Origin: Martelella mediterranea
GTDB lineage: Bacteria; Pseudomonadota; Alphaproteobacteria; Rhizobiales; Rhizobiaceae
Assembly: GCF_021021415.1 (NCBI RefSeq)
Contig: NZ_JAINWJ010000009.1
Coordinates: forward strand, 62,001-126,000
Reading direction: 5' to 3'
Length of the DNA: 64,000 bases
The notes below the pieces were generated by a model. That model saw only the letters and a program-made list of their open reading frames with translations. It did no database searches and was not told the DNA's origin. Below, in pieces: positions 7,910 to 17,446 of this stretch (the first letter of the stretch is position 1; each line of letters opens with the position of its first letter). A program made the position numbers and the translations under genes.

Positions 7910-9163
7910 ATGTCGACCCAAATGATTAAGCGTTTAATCATCGCAACAGCCCTCACCGGCACCCTCGCTTCGACGGCGGCGGCCGAGGAGCTTCGGTTCA
8001 CCGTATGGACCGGCAGCGAGGCGCATCTGGCCATGCTGAACGGCATTGCCGAGAGCTTTACCGAAACCCATCCGGACGTCACTGTGCAGTTCGACACCAT
8101 TCCGTTCGGCGATTATGTGCAGAAGCTGACGCTCCAGCTTGCCGGCGGCAATCCGCCTGATCTCGGCTGGCTGCTGGAAAGTTCCGCGCCCGCGTTTGTG
8201 AATGCCGGCGTGCTTGAGGATATTTCCGACACGCTGACGGCGGCTGATGATTACAATTATGCCGATTTCTCCGAGCCGGCGATGGGGCTCTGGACCAAGG
8301 GCGATGCGGTTTACGGCATCCCCTTCTCCACCTCGCCCTTCCTGATCTACTTCAACAAGACGCTTTATGACGAGGCCGGTCTGGAAACGCCTGCCGAGCG
8401 CGCTGCGGACGGCACATGGACCTGGGAACAGCTCAAATCCGATGCGGCCGCCCTGCGCAACGCCGATGCCGGCGTCTGGGGCTATGAAACCGTCGATGGT
8501 CAGGGCTATGGCGCCCGCGTGATGCACAATCTGATGCCAATCGTGCGCGCCTATGGCGGCGAAGCCTGGAGCAACGGCGCCTGCACCCTGGACAGCCAGG
8601 AAGCAGCCGAAGCCGTGCAGCTTTTCCACGACATGGTCTATGCCGATCAATCGACCGTGCCGCCGGGCGAGCAGGGCGATTTCTTCTCCGGCAACGCGGC
8701 GCTGACGATGACGCAGATTTCGCGCGTCACCAAACTGGCGGATGTCGATTTCGACTGGGGGATCGCGCCGCTTCCCTCCGGTCCGGCGGGTGAAGCCTCG
8801 ACCGTCGGCCAGGCCGCCGTCGTCGCCTTCGCGCAGGGCAAAAACAAGGAGGTCGCGGCCGAATTCCTGGCGCATATGACCTCGGCGGAAAACGTCGCCA
8901 AGATGGCCGAGTTCTTCCCGCCGGCGCGCATCAGCGTTCTGGAAAGCGATGCGTTCCTTTCCAGCAACCCTGCCGTGACGCCGGAACAGATGGAAATCGT
9001 GGCGGCCGGGATCGAAGGCGGTTCGGTGCTGCCGAGCCATGAGCGCTACCCGCAGATCGAGGCGGCATCGCGGCCCGATTTCGATGCGCTGTGGGCAGCC
9101 GACGCCGATGTGCCCGCCGTGCTCGCCAGGCTCTGCGACGATATCGACCCGCTGCTGAAGTAA
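7910..9163 (+). CDS. ABC sugar transporter substrate-binding protein (MalE type)
   Basis: This 417-residue periplasmic protein belongs to the extracellular solute-binding family 1 (MalE/UgpB-like). A signal peptide runs through IKRLIIATALTGTLASTAAA, with mature protein probably starting at EELRF, and the family's FxxTHPDVTVQFDTIPFGDY segment follows. GGGAGG at 7893-7898 supports the ATG at 7910; an ATG at 7922 is possible but too far from that site. It heads an importer operon with two permeases, an oxidoreductase and the ATPase. The ligand is unknown; the MalFGK-type partners suggest an oligosaccharide, a sugar or a sugar-alcohol. Confidence 0.9.
   Translation: MSTQMIKRLIIATALTGTLASTAAAEELRFTVWTGSEAHLAMLNGIAESFTETHPDVTVQFDTIPFGDYVQKLTLQLAGGNPPDLGWLLESSAPAFVNAGVLEDISDTLTAADDYNYADFSEPAMGLWTKGDAVYGIPFSTSPFLIYFNKTLYDEAGLETPAERAADGTWTWEQLKSDAAALRNADAGVWGYETVDGQGYGARVMHNLMPIVRAYGGEAWSNGACTLDSQEAAEAVQLFHDMVYADQSTVPPGEQGDFFSGNAALTMTQISRVTKLADVDFDWGIAPLPSGPAGEASTVGQAAVVAFAQGKNKEVAAEFLAHMTSAENVAKMAEFFPPARISVLESDAFLSSNPAVTPEQMEIVAAGIEGGSVLPSHERYPQIEAASRPDFDALWAADADVPAVLARLCDDIDPLLK
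7923..7940. promoter_or_regulatory. LacI-type operator inside the binding-protein coding start
   Basis: The sequence TGATTAAGCGTTTAATCA is palindromic at 8 of 9 half-site positions around a central CG and is nearly the same as the site at 6797-6814. It lies inside the coding sequence of the next gene, over codons 5-11 at the start of the signal peptide. Only 31 bases separate the regulator stop from the next ATG, so bound repressor here would act as a roadblock or as a partner site for looping. Confidence 0.7.
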
Positions 9164-9218
9164 GAGAGGTTTTCCGACGGAGCTTTTGCGTCACCGCTGA
9201 GGTTGTCCCTTCTCTCCG

Positions 9219-9298
9219 CGTCATGCTCGGGCTTGACCCGAGCATCCACCAGCGCCCGTCTCGGGGCCTGGATCCTCGGGTCAAGCCCGAGGATGACG
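9219..9298. repeat. Paired CTCGGG palindromes in inverted orientation
   Basis: Two palindromes, ATGCTCGGG-CTTGA-CCCGAGCAT (9223-9245) and ATCCTCGGG-TCAAG-CCCGAGGAT (9272-9294), face each other, each with an outer GTCAT/ATGAC flank. The unit sits between the binding-protein gene and the permease genes, so it is transcribed inside the operon and could stabilise the upstream message. The rest of the 223-base gap shows no gene. Confidence 0.8.
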
Positions 9299-9386
9299 CA
9301 GGGTGAGGAAGGCATGCCATATCGACGTGGCTCGGTCTGCGAAACGCCGCCGGAAACATTCGAAATTCGCCCGCATAAAGGAAGCG

Positions 9387-10283
9387 ATGATGTCCGCTCT
9401 CCGTTCCGGACTGACACTGAAGACGCGTGAGGCGATCGCCGGCTGGCTGTTTGTCAGCCCGATCCTGACCGGGTTCCTGATCTTCTTCGTCGGCCCGCTG
9501 ATCGCCGTGTTCTATTATTCTACGACGGAGTGGAACCTGCTGACCCAGCAATCCCGCTTCGTCGGCATGGAGAACTATGTCGATGCGCTGACCCGCAACG
9601 ACACGTTCTGGCACGTGCTCGGCAATTCGCTGGTGTTCGCGGCGGGCCTCGTGCCGCTCAACATGGCGCTGGCGCTCGGGCTTGCGATCGCGCTGTCGCG
9701 GCCGTTCCGGGGCGTCGTGGTGTTCCGCACCCTGTTCTTCGCGCCCGTCATCACATCCGCCGTGGCTTGGGCGATCATCTGGACCTTCCTGCTTCAGCAT
9801 GAAAGCGGCGCGGTCAATCAGGCGCTCTCGGTCGTCGGCATTGACGGGCCGAACTGGCTGCACGAGCCGCGCTGGGCCATGGCCTCGGTGATCGTCACCC
9901 GCGTGCTGAAGACCGTGGGCCTCAACATGATCCTCTATATCGCCGCACTGCAGGCGATCCCGCGCGATTATGAGGAGGCCGCGCGGCTGGAGGGCGCCAA
10001 TGGCTGGGACATCTTCCGCCGCATCACATGGCCGCTTCTGGCGCCGACGACACTGGTGATCATGGTGATCACGGTGGTCGGCTCGCTGAAGGTGTTCGAC
10101 CATATCTACCTGATGACCGGCGGCGGGCCGCAGAACGCCACCCTCGTGCTCGCCTTCTATATCTATGAGCAGGGCTTCAAGTTCTTCAACACCGGCTATG
10201 CCTCGGCGCTCGCCGTGGTGCTGTTCGTGCTGATCCTGGCTCTGACGGTCCTGCAGATGCTTTTGAAAACGGTGCGCAAATGA
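9387..10283 (+). CDS. ABC sugar transporter permease (MalF type)
   Basis: This 298-residue inner-membrane protein has about six hydrophobic segments (first near LFVSPILTGFLIFFVGPLIA) and the ATPase-contacting EAA loop starting at residue 196 (EEAARLEGANGWDIF). It would form half of the transport channel together with the next gene, which it overlaps by four bases (ATGA). AAGGAA at 9378-9383 points to the ATG at 9387 or 9390; a longer frame reaching back to 9303 is unlikely because it lies in repeat-rich leader sequence and adds a basic, non-conserved N terminus. Confidence 0.9.
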   Translation: MMSALRSGLTLKTREAIAGWLFVSPILTGFLIFFVGPLIAVFYYSTTEWNLLTQQSRFVGMENYVDALTRNDTFWHVLGNSLVFAAGLVPLNMALALGLAIALSRPFRGVVVFRTLFFAPVITSAVAWAIIWTFLLQHESGAVNQALSVVGIDGPNWLHEPRWAMASVIVTRVLKTVGLNMILYIAALQAIPRDYEEAARLEGANGWDIFRRITWPLLAPTTLVIMVITVVGSLKVFDHIYLMTGGGPQNATLVLAFYIYEQGFKFFNTGYASALAVVLFVLILALTVLQMLLKTVRK

Positions 10284-11122
10284 ACTACCGCCTGCAACAG
10301 AAGATCACCCGCATCTGCTGGGTTATCGGCCTTTCCGCACTCGCCATTCCCTTCGTGTTCCCGTTCATCTGGATGCTGTCGGGCGCGCTCAAGGGCCAGG
10401 CGGACGTGTTCTCCTCGGCCGCGCTGATCCCGGCGACATTCCACTGGTCGAATTTTTCCGAGGTCTTCGCCTATCAGCCCTTCGCCCGGCAATATTTCAA
10501 CTCACTCTATATCGCCGTGCTCGTCACCGGATTGACGCTGTTCCTGTCTTCGATGGCCGGCTATGCGCTGGCGCGGCTGCGCTTTGCCGGAAGCGCGCTG
10601 GTTCTGCTGCTGTTGATCTCGGCGCTGATGATGCCGGAGGAGGTCACCATCGTGCCGAACTTCTTCCTGATGAAGAATCTCGGCCTGATGAACACCCATA
10701 TGCCGCTGATCCTGCTGCCGATCTTCGGCTCGCAGGGGGTGATGGCGACCTTCCTGATGCGCCAGTATTTCCTGGCCCTGCCGAAGGAGCTGGAGGAGGC
10801 CGGCCGCATGGACGGGCTGACGCGCTTCGGCGTCTATTTCAAGGTGGCGCTGCCGCTGTCGAAACCGGCGCTTGCCGCCGTCGGCATCATCACCTTCCTG
10901 TTTTCGTGGAACCTGTTTCTGGAGCCGCTGGTGTTCGTCAACGACATCGAGCTGTTCACCCTGCCGCTGGCGCTTGCCAATTTCACCGACACCTACGGCC
11001 TGCCGCTCTGGCACCTGCAGCTTGCGGCCACCGCGCTGGCCGTCATTCCCATGCTCATCGTCTACATTCTGGCCCAGCGCCAGATCGTTGAAAGTTTCGC
11101 CTTGTCTGGCGTGAAAGGATAA
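10280..11122 (+). CDS. ABC sugar transporter permease (MalG type)
   Basis: This 280-residue inner-membrane protein is the second channel subunit. It shows a MalG-like N terminus (first membrane segment about residues 12-32, ending FPFIWML), a periplasmic FNSLYIAVLVTGLTL stretch, and the EAA loop from residue 172 (EEAGRMDGLTRFGVYF). It overlaps the upstream permease gene by four bases and is four bases from the oxidoreductase gene, so all belong to one operon. Confidence 0.9.
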   Translation: MNYRLQQKITRICWVIGLSALAIPFVFPFIWMLSGALKGQADVFSSAALIPATFHWSNFSEVFAYQPFARQYFNSLYIAVLVTGLTLFLSSMAGYALARLRFAGSALVLLLLISALMMPEEVTIVPNFFLMKNLGLMNTHMPLILLPIFGSQGVMATFLMRQYFLALPKELEEAGRMDGLTRFGVYFKVALPLSKPALAAVGIITFLFSWNLFLEPLVFVNDIELFTLPLALANFTDTYGLPLWHLQLAATALAVIPMLIVYILAQRQIVESFALSGVKG

Positions 11123-11126
11123 CAAA

Positions 11127-12746
11127 ATGAAGGAACTCACCAGCGACATCGTCATCATCGGCGGCGGTCTGGGCGGGGTCGCAGCGGCGCTTTCGGCGCT
11201 GAAACTCGGCCGCAGCGTCATCCTGACCGAGGAATTCAAATGGCTCGGCGGCCAGTTGACGACGCAGGCCGTGCCGCCGGATGAAAATCCGTGGATCGAG
11301 AAGGACGGCTCGACGGCGAGCTACCGTGCGCTTCGCCGGAACATTCGCGATTACTACCGCGACCACTACCCGCTGACCGATGAGGCCCGCAACGACGAAA
11401 ACCTCAACCCCGGAAGCGGTAACGTCTCGCCGATCTGCGTGGAACCGCGCGCCGGCGTGGCGGCGATCGAAGCCCTGCTTGCGCCGTGGTACGCGACCGG
11501 CCGGCTGACGGTTCTCATGAACGCCAAACCGGTTGCCGCCGAGACCGATGGCGACCGCTTCACCGCCGTCACCGTGCGCTCCGCCGAACATGGAGAGATG
11601 GTGCTGACCGGCCGCTATTTCATCGACGCCACCGAACTTGGCGATCTGCTGGAACTCGGCAATGTCGAGCACGTCATCGGCGCGGAAAGCCAGGCGCAGA
11701 CCGGCGAGCCGGCAGCCCTTGCGGGCGAGGCCGACCCCAATGACCAGCAGGCGGTGAGCTGGTGCTTCGCCATGAGCTATCACCCGGACGAGGACCACAC
11801 CATCGAGCGCCCGCGCGACTATGATATCTGGCGCGATTTCAAGCTCGATTTCTGGCCCGACCGCCAGCTTTCCTTCATCGGCCCCAATCCCGTGACGCTG
11901 GAGCCAGACAACCGGCCGCTGTTCGTGGGCGACAGCGACGCCAAGTTCGCGCCGGACAACTGGCACTACCGGCGGATATTCTATCGCAAGAACCATGTCG
12001 GCAACCGCTACCCCTCCGACATCTGCCTCGTGAACTGGCCGCAGATCGACTATTGCGGCGGCCCCATTGTCGGCGTTTCGCCCGAGGAGGCGGAGAAGCA
12101 TCTGGAGGGCGCGCGCCAGCTCTCGCTCTCCATGCTCTACTGGATGCAGACCGAAGCGCCGCGCCATGACGGCGGCTATGGCTATCGCGGCTTGAAGCCG
12201 GCGGGAAGCGTGATGGGCACGCTCGACGGCCTGACAATCGCCCCCTATATCCGCGAAAGCCGCCGCATCAAGGCACTGTTCACGGTGACCGAAAACCATG
12301 TCGGCATCGATGCCCGCGAAGGGCGGAAGGGCGCCGAGCAGTTCTTCGACAGCGTCGGCGTCGGCTCCTATCGCATCGACCTTCACCCCTCCACCGCGCC
12401 GCGCAACTATGTCGACATCGCCAACTGGCCGTTCCAGATTCCGCTGGGCAGCCTGATCCCGGAGCGGGTCGAAAACATGCTGCCCGCCTGCAAGAATATC
12501 GGCACCACCCATCTGACCAATGGCTGCTACCGGCTGCATCCGGTGGAATGGAATATCGGCGAAAGCGTCGGCGCGCTTGCCGCCTACTGCCTCGACAACG
12601 ATATCTCGCCGCGCGGCGTGCGCGAGACGCCGGAGCGGCTGGCGGATTTCCAGAACCTGTTGACAAGCCGCTTCGAGGTGCCGCTCGTCTGGCCGCAGCA
12701 TATCCGCGAGACGCCGCGGCTCGAACTGTTCGGACGCGTGGAGTAA
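11127..12746 (+). CDS. FAD-dependent oxidoreductase in the transporter operon
   Basis: This 539-residue flavoprotein has an N-terminal dinucleotide-binding motif (GGGLGGVAAALSAL, residues 12-25), an acidic strand end at EEF, and the FIDATELGDLLELG segment typical of the PF12831-type FAD oxidoreductases. No signal peptide is visible, so it should act in the cytoplasm. It sits 4 bases after the second permease and 5 bases before the ATPase, so it is co-transcribed with the importer and probably oxidises the imported compound or a derivative. No other catabolic enzyme is present in this operon. The substrate is unknown, and members of this family near sugar transporters are largely uncharacterised. 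Confidence 0.82.
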   Translation: MKELTSDIVIIGGGLGGVAAALSALKLGRSVILTEEFKWLGGQLTTQAVPPDENPWIEKDGSTASYRALRRNIRDYYRDHYPLTDEARNDENLNPGSGNVSPICVEPRAGVAAIEALLAPWYATGRLTVLMNAKPVAAETDGDRFTAVTVRSAEHGEMVLTGRYFIDATELGDLLELGNVEHVIGAESQAQTGEPAALAGEADPNDQQAVSWCFAMSYHPDEDHTIERPRDYDIWRDFKLDFWPDRQLSFIGPNPVTLEPDNRPLFVGDSDAKFAPDNWHYRRIFYRKNHVGNRYPSDICLVNWPQIDYCGGPIVGVSPEEAEKHLEGARQLSLSMLYWMQTEAPRHDGGYGYRGLKPAGSVMGTLDGLTIAPYIRESRRIKALFTVTENHVGIDAREGRKGAEQFFDSVGVGSYRIDLHPSTAPRNYVDIANWPFQIPLGSLIPERVENMLPACKNIGTTHLTNGCYRLHPVEWNIGESVGALAAYCLDNDISPRGVRETPERLADFQNLLTSRFEVPLVWPQHIRETPRLELFGRVE

Positions 12747-12751
12747 CAACA

Positions 12752-13792
<1,041 letters not shown>

Positions 13793-13795
13793 CCG

Positions 13796-14293
13796 TCAGC
13801 CGGTGGTCATCCGCTTCAATATCCCGGTCTTCCAGTAGAACTGGTGGACCGCGACGGCGGCGATATGGGTGATGATCAGAAACCACATCACGAGCTTCAT
13901 CTGATTGGCATGCGCCAGGGCGGCCGCGCCGCTGTCGAAATAATAGCCGGCGATGCCGGCAAGCGGCATCACGATGAACATCAGATAAAACGTCCAGTGC
14001 GCGACCTTCGACAGCAGCCGGAAGATCGCCGGCTCGCCCGCAGGCTCGGGCGGCACGCCCTGGATGAAACGCAGCGCCAGCCGGACCAGCGCGAGAACGA
14101 GAACCGTGATCCCGACATAGGCATGGATGTCGGCCGAGAGCTGAACATCGTCGGGAATGGGCTTGTTGCCATAATACAGAACGCCCCAGCGAACCAAATC
14201 ATCGGAGAAGAGCAGGTTGAACAGGATCAGCAACGCTATGATCCAGTGCAGGGCGCGCTGCGAGCGCGAAAAGGAAACCGGAGTCGGACGCAC
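13796..14293 (-). CDS. Cytochrome b561 family protein
   Basis: This 165-residue inner-membrane haem protein would pass electrons from the quinone pool or a reductant. Four hydrophobic segments carry histidines in the expected places: RALHWIIA in the first, DIHAYVG in the second, VAHWTFY in the third and THIAAVAVHQF in the fourth, giving bis-His ligation of two b haems. The start is taken at GTG 14293 because AGAGGGG lies 7 bases before it; upstream ATGs would add about 14-23 residues without a ribosome site. It is convergent with the sugar ABC operon and unrelated to it in function. Confidence 0.85.
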   Translation of the reverse strand: MRPTPVSFSRSQRALHWIIALLILFNLLFSDDLVRWGVLYYGNKPIPDDVQLSADIHAYVGITVLVLALVRLALRFIQGVPPEPAGEPAIFRLLSKVAHWTFYLMFIVMPLAGIAGYYFDSGAAALAHANQMKLVMWFLIITHIAAVAVHQFYWKTGILKRMTTG

Positions 14294-14645
14294 AGGATTT
14301 ACCCCTCTTATCAAGAGCTTGTTCGGATAAACCATGAAACGAAAATGCGGCCTGCAAAGCAAGCCGCACTTTCGAAGGTGACATCTTTTTCATGAAAAGG
14401 GCGCTAACCGCTCTCAGATTGTCGACGACCCTACCCCTTGCGCGGACGTCATCCTCGGGCTTGTCCCGAGGATCTAACCACCCTTCCGCACGAGCGGCGT
14501 GGGCGGTTCGTAATGAATTGTCTTTGAAGACCTTTTCATCCGAAACGCCTGTCGTGTTGATACGTGCTTAGATGCTCGGGACAAGCCCGAGCATGACGGA
14601 GGAGAGTGGGATAGGCTCAACGAGCCTTGGCGCACCCCGCCTGCC
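14294..14645 (-). other. Repeat-bearing gap between cytochrome b561 and lpdA
   Basis: No gene is visible in these 352 bases. They hold the cytochrome b561 leader and, nearer lpdA, a paired-palindrome repeat unit (14448-14597). No T-tailed terminator for the suc operon was recognised, so the palindromes may mark the message end. Confidence 0.6.
14448..14597. repeat. Paired CTCGGG palindromes, 150-base unit
   Basis: ATCCTCGGG-CTTGT-CCCGAGGAT (14451-14473) and ATGCTCGGG-ACAAG-CCCGAGCAT (14572-14594) form the two ends, in inverted orientation and with GTCAT/ATGAC outer flanks. It lies 49 bases downstream of the lpdA stop as read on the minus strand. The interior resembles that of the copy at 36359-36496. 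Confidence 0.8.
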
Positions 14646-16052
14646 TTACATGTGGATCGGCTTGAAGAACGCGCCGAGCGCCGCTTCCTTCACCGCTTCC
14701 GACATGGTCGGGTGGGCGTGGCAGGTGCGGCCGAGATCCTCGGACGAGCCGCCGAACTCCATCAGCACCGCCGCCTCGTGGATCATCTCGCCGGCGCCGA
14801 AGCCGACGATGTGGACGCCGAGCACGCGGTCGGTCTCCTTGTCGGCGAGCACCTTGACGAAACCGTCGGTCGCCTCCATCGCGCGAGCCCGGCCATTGGC
14901 CATGAACGGGAACTTGCCGATAGTGTAGGCGACGCCGTCCTTCTTCAGCTCTTCCTCGGTCTTGCCGACGGAGGCGACTTCCGGCTGGGTGTAGACCACG
15001 CTCGGGATCACGTCGTAATTCACGTGGCCCGCCTGGCCGGCGAGGATTTCGGCGAGCGCCACGCCCTCGTCCTCGGCCTTGTGGGCGAGCATCAGCCCCT
15101 TGACCACATCGCCGATCGCATAGATGCCATCGACATTGGTCTTGAAGTGGCTGTCGATTTCCACGCGGCCGCGATCGTCGAGCTTCACGCCGGCCTCTTC
15201 CAGGCCAAGGCCCTCGGTATAGGGCTTGCGGCCCGTCGAGATCAGCACGATGTCGGCCTCGATGGTTTCGGCATCGCCGCCCTTGACCGGTTCGAAGGTC
15301 ACCTTCGCGCCGTTTTCGGCCTTCTCGACCGCCGTCACCTTGGCGGAAAGCTTGAAGTCGAGGCCCTGCTTGGCGAGCATCTTCTGGAACTGCTTGGAGA
15401 CCTCGCCATCCATCGGCCCGAGGATCTTGTCGAGGTATTCGACGACCGTCACCTTGGCGCCGAGGCGCGACCACACCGAGCCAAGCTCGAGGCCGATCAC
15501 GCCGCCGCCGACAACGATCATCTTTTCCGGCACCTTCTTGAGCGCAATGCCGCCGGTGGAGGAAACGATCGTCTCTTCATCGATCTCGACATTGACGCCC
15601 GGAATGCCGGCGACATCGGAGCCGGTGGCGATCACGATGTTCTTCGCCTCAAGCTCCTCGGTCGAGCCGTCTTCCTTGGTCACCTGCACCTTGCCGGGCG
15701 CGAGGATCTTGCCGGTGCCCTGAATGCCGTCGATCTTGTTCTTCTTGAACAGGAAGGCGACGCCTTCGACATTCGACTTCACCACCGCGTCCTTGTGGCC
15801 CATCAGCTTGTCGTGATCGAGTTCGACGCCGGAAAGCTTGATACCGAGGCTTTCCATGCCATGGGCGGCGTGTGCGTAATATTCCGAGGCATGCAGCAAC
15901 GCCTTGGAGGGGATGCAGCCGATATTGAGGCAGGTGCCGCCATAGGTGGCGCGCTTCTCGACGACGGCGACCTTCATGCCGAGCTGCGAGGCCTTGACCG
16001 CGCAAACATAGCCGCCGGGACCGGAACCGATTACGATGAGATCATAGGACAT
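14646..16052 (-). CDS. lpdA: Dihydrolipoyl dehydrogenase (E3)
   Basis: This 468-residue flavoenzyme reoxidises the dihydrolipoyl groups of the 2-oxoglutarate dehydrogenase complex encoded just upstream (odhB, sucA), using NAD. The FAD motif GSGPGG is at 9-14, the redox-active disulfide is Cys41/Cys46 in GGTCLNIGC, a second nucleotide-binding motif (GGGVIGLELG) lies near the middle, and the C-terminal HAHPTMSE supplies the catalytic His-Glu pair. AAGGAA lies just before the ATG at 16052. Two LysE-type genes separate it from odhB, so it may be last in that transcript. Confidence 0.95.
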   Translation of the reverse strand: MSYDLIVIGSGPGGYVCAVKASQLGMKVAVVEKRATYGGTCLNIGCIPSKALLHASEYYAHAAHGMESLGIKLSGVELDHDKLMGHKDAVVKSNVEGVAFLFKKNKIDGIQGTGKILAPGKVQVTKEDGSTEELEAKNIVIATGSDVAGIPGVNVEIDEETIVSSTGGIALKKVPEKMIVVGGGVIGLELGSVWSRLGAKVTVVEYLDKILGPMDGEVSKQFQKMLAKQGLDFKLSAKVTAVEKAENGAKVTFEPVKGGDAETIEADIVLISTGRKPYTEGLGLEEAGVKLDDRGRVEIDSHFKTNVDGIYAIGDVVKGLMLAHKAEDEGVALAEILAGQAGHVNYDVIPSVVYTQPEVASVGKTEEELKKDGVAYTIGKFPFMANGRARAMEATDGFVKVLADKETDRVLGVHIVGFGAGEMIHEAAVLMEFGGSSEDLGRTCHAHPTMSEAVKEAALGAFFKPIHM

Positions 16053-16151
16053 CTGATTTCCTTCTCTTATTGAGGTCATCGCCGATGCGAAGGATGGGCG
16101 CTGCATGACCGTATCTTCTGGCGGCCGATGGCCGGATTTGTTGTCGTTGGC

Positions 16152-16790
16152 TCAGCCCGCCTTTTCCGTTGCCAGCTTCAGACCGAAGGCGATGAAGACC
16201 GCACCGCTCGCGCGGTTGATCCAGACGGTCGCCTTTTCAAACGCCGAGCGCATGCGCGGCGTGGTCAGGAACAGCGAGACGCCGACGAACCACGCGATCA
16301 GGCATGTCGCCATGACGAGGCCATAGCCGAACTTCACCGCCGCGGGCGTTTCGTGGCTGACAACGGTCGAGAATATCGACAGGAAGAACAAGACCGGCTT
16401 CGGGTTCAGCGCATTCGCGAGAAAGCCGAGCGAAAAGGCCTTTCCCGCTCCCTGTCTTGCCGTTGCGCCGGCTTGGGCTACGGGCGAAACATCGGCCTTG
16501 CCGGAACGCAGCGACTGGATACCGAGATAGATAAGATAGGCCGCGCCCGCCCATTTGATCACGTTGAACACCATGATCGACTGCGAAATGATCAGGCCGA
16601 GCCCCATGATCGTGTAACTGACATGGAACATCAGCGAGGTGCCGACGCCGAAACTGCTGAGCACCGCCGAGCGTCTGCCATGCACCAGCGCCTGCCGGAT
16701 GATCATCGCGGTATCCGCGCCGGGAGCGACAATGGCGAAGGAGAAAATCGCCATCAGCGACGCGAGCTCGATCAGATATTGATGATCCAT
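16152..16790 (-). CDS. LysE/RhtB-family amino-acid exporter
   Basis: This 212-residue inner-membrane protein has about six hydrophobic segments and the LysE-family N-terminal layout, with FAIVAPGADTAMIIRQAL followed by the conserved G-rich turn. Family members export amino acids or their derivatives; the substrate here is unknown. It follows another LysE-type gene after an 18-base gap, and the two lie between odhB and lpdA on the same strand. The two proteins are clearly different in sequence, so this is not a recent tandem duplication. Confidence 0.85.
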   Translation of the reverse strand: MDHQYLIELASLMAIFSFAIVAPGADTAMIIRQALVHGRRSAVLSSFGVGTSLMFHVSYTIMGLGLIISQSIMVFNVIKWAGAAYLIYLGIQSLRSGKADVSPVAQAGATARQGAGKAFSLGFLANALNPKPVLFFLSIFSTVVSHETPAAVKFGYGLVMATCLIAWFVGVSLFLTTPRMRSAFEKATVWINRASGAVFIAFGLKLATEKAG

Positions 16791-16807
16791 GGAAGGCGTC
16801 CCGATTT

Positions 16808-17422
16808 CTATTGCCTACTGAGCGCGAGTTTAACGCCGAAACCGGCAAAGGCCAGCGCCACGCTGCGCCGCATCCATGCCATCGCCCGTTCGCTCGACAA
16901 TACGCGGTCGCGCATCAGCCCGGAAAACTGGCCGTAGAGCACGAACACCGCGAAGGTCATCGCCATGAACACCGCCGACATCGCCAACATTTCCAGTATC
17001 GGCGAGGCAGCGGCGGGCGACACGAATTGCGGCAGGAAGGCGAGGAAGAACACGGAGAGCTTGGGGTTCAGGATATTGATCAGAAAACCGTTGCGGACAA
17101 CCGCAAACAGGCTGCGCCGCGGCGTCCCCTCGCCCGAGACCCTGAGCGTGCCGCGATCCCGCAGCGTCTGCCAGGCGAGATAGAGCAGGTAGGCAACGCC
17201 CGCGAACTTCACCGTCTGGAACAGCAGCGCGCTGGTGTGAAACAGCGCGGCGAGGCCGAAGACGGAGGCGAGGATCGCCGGAATGATGCCGAGCGTGCAG
17301 CCGAAGGCCGCTGCCACGCTTGCCATCCTGCCCTGCGCCAGACCGGTGGCAAGCGTGTAAACCACGCCCGTGCCGGGAGCCAGAACAACAATCAGCGCCG
17401 TAATCAGGAATTCGATGCTCAT
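16808..17422 (-). CDS. LysE-family translocator
   Basis: This 204-residue membrane protein carries the LysE-family signature near the N terminus (VVLAPGTGVVYTLATGL) and an ILNPKLSVFFLAFLPQF segment in the middle, both hallmarks of the family. It would export an amino acid or related small molecule. The gene starts 24 bases after odhB and is followed by a second LysE-type gene, suggesting read-through from the TCA operon. Confidence 0.88.
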   Translation of the reverse strand: MSIEFLITALIVVLAPGTGVVYTLATGLAQGRMASVAAAFGCTLGIIPAILASVFGLAALFHTSALLFQTVKFAGVAYLLYLAWQTLRDRGTLRVSGEGTPRRSLFAVVRNGFLINILNPKLSVFFLAFLPQFVSPAAASPILEMLAMSAVFMAMTFAVFVLYGQFSGLMRDRVLSSERAMAWMRRSVALAFAGFGVKLALSRQ

Positions 17423-17446
17423 GTTCCAGCCCCCCGGTTCTGTTGA

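Noticed and set aside
9303-9386. A 28-residue N-terminal extension of the first sugar permease
   Set aside because: The stretch is basic, lies in leader sequence right after a repeat unit, and the AAGGAA before ATG 9387 is a better start.
14652-16073. A 473-codon plus-strand frame opposite lpdA
   Set aside because: It is antisense to a clear dihydrolipoyl dehydrogenase and has no domain features.
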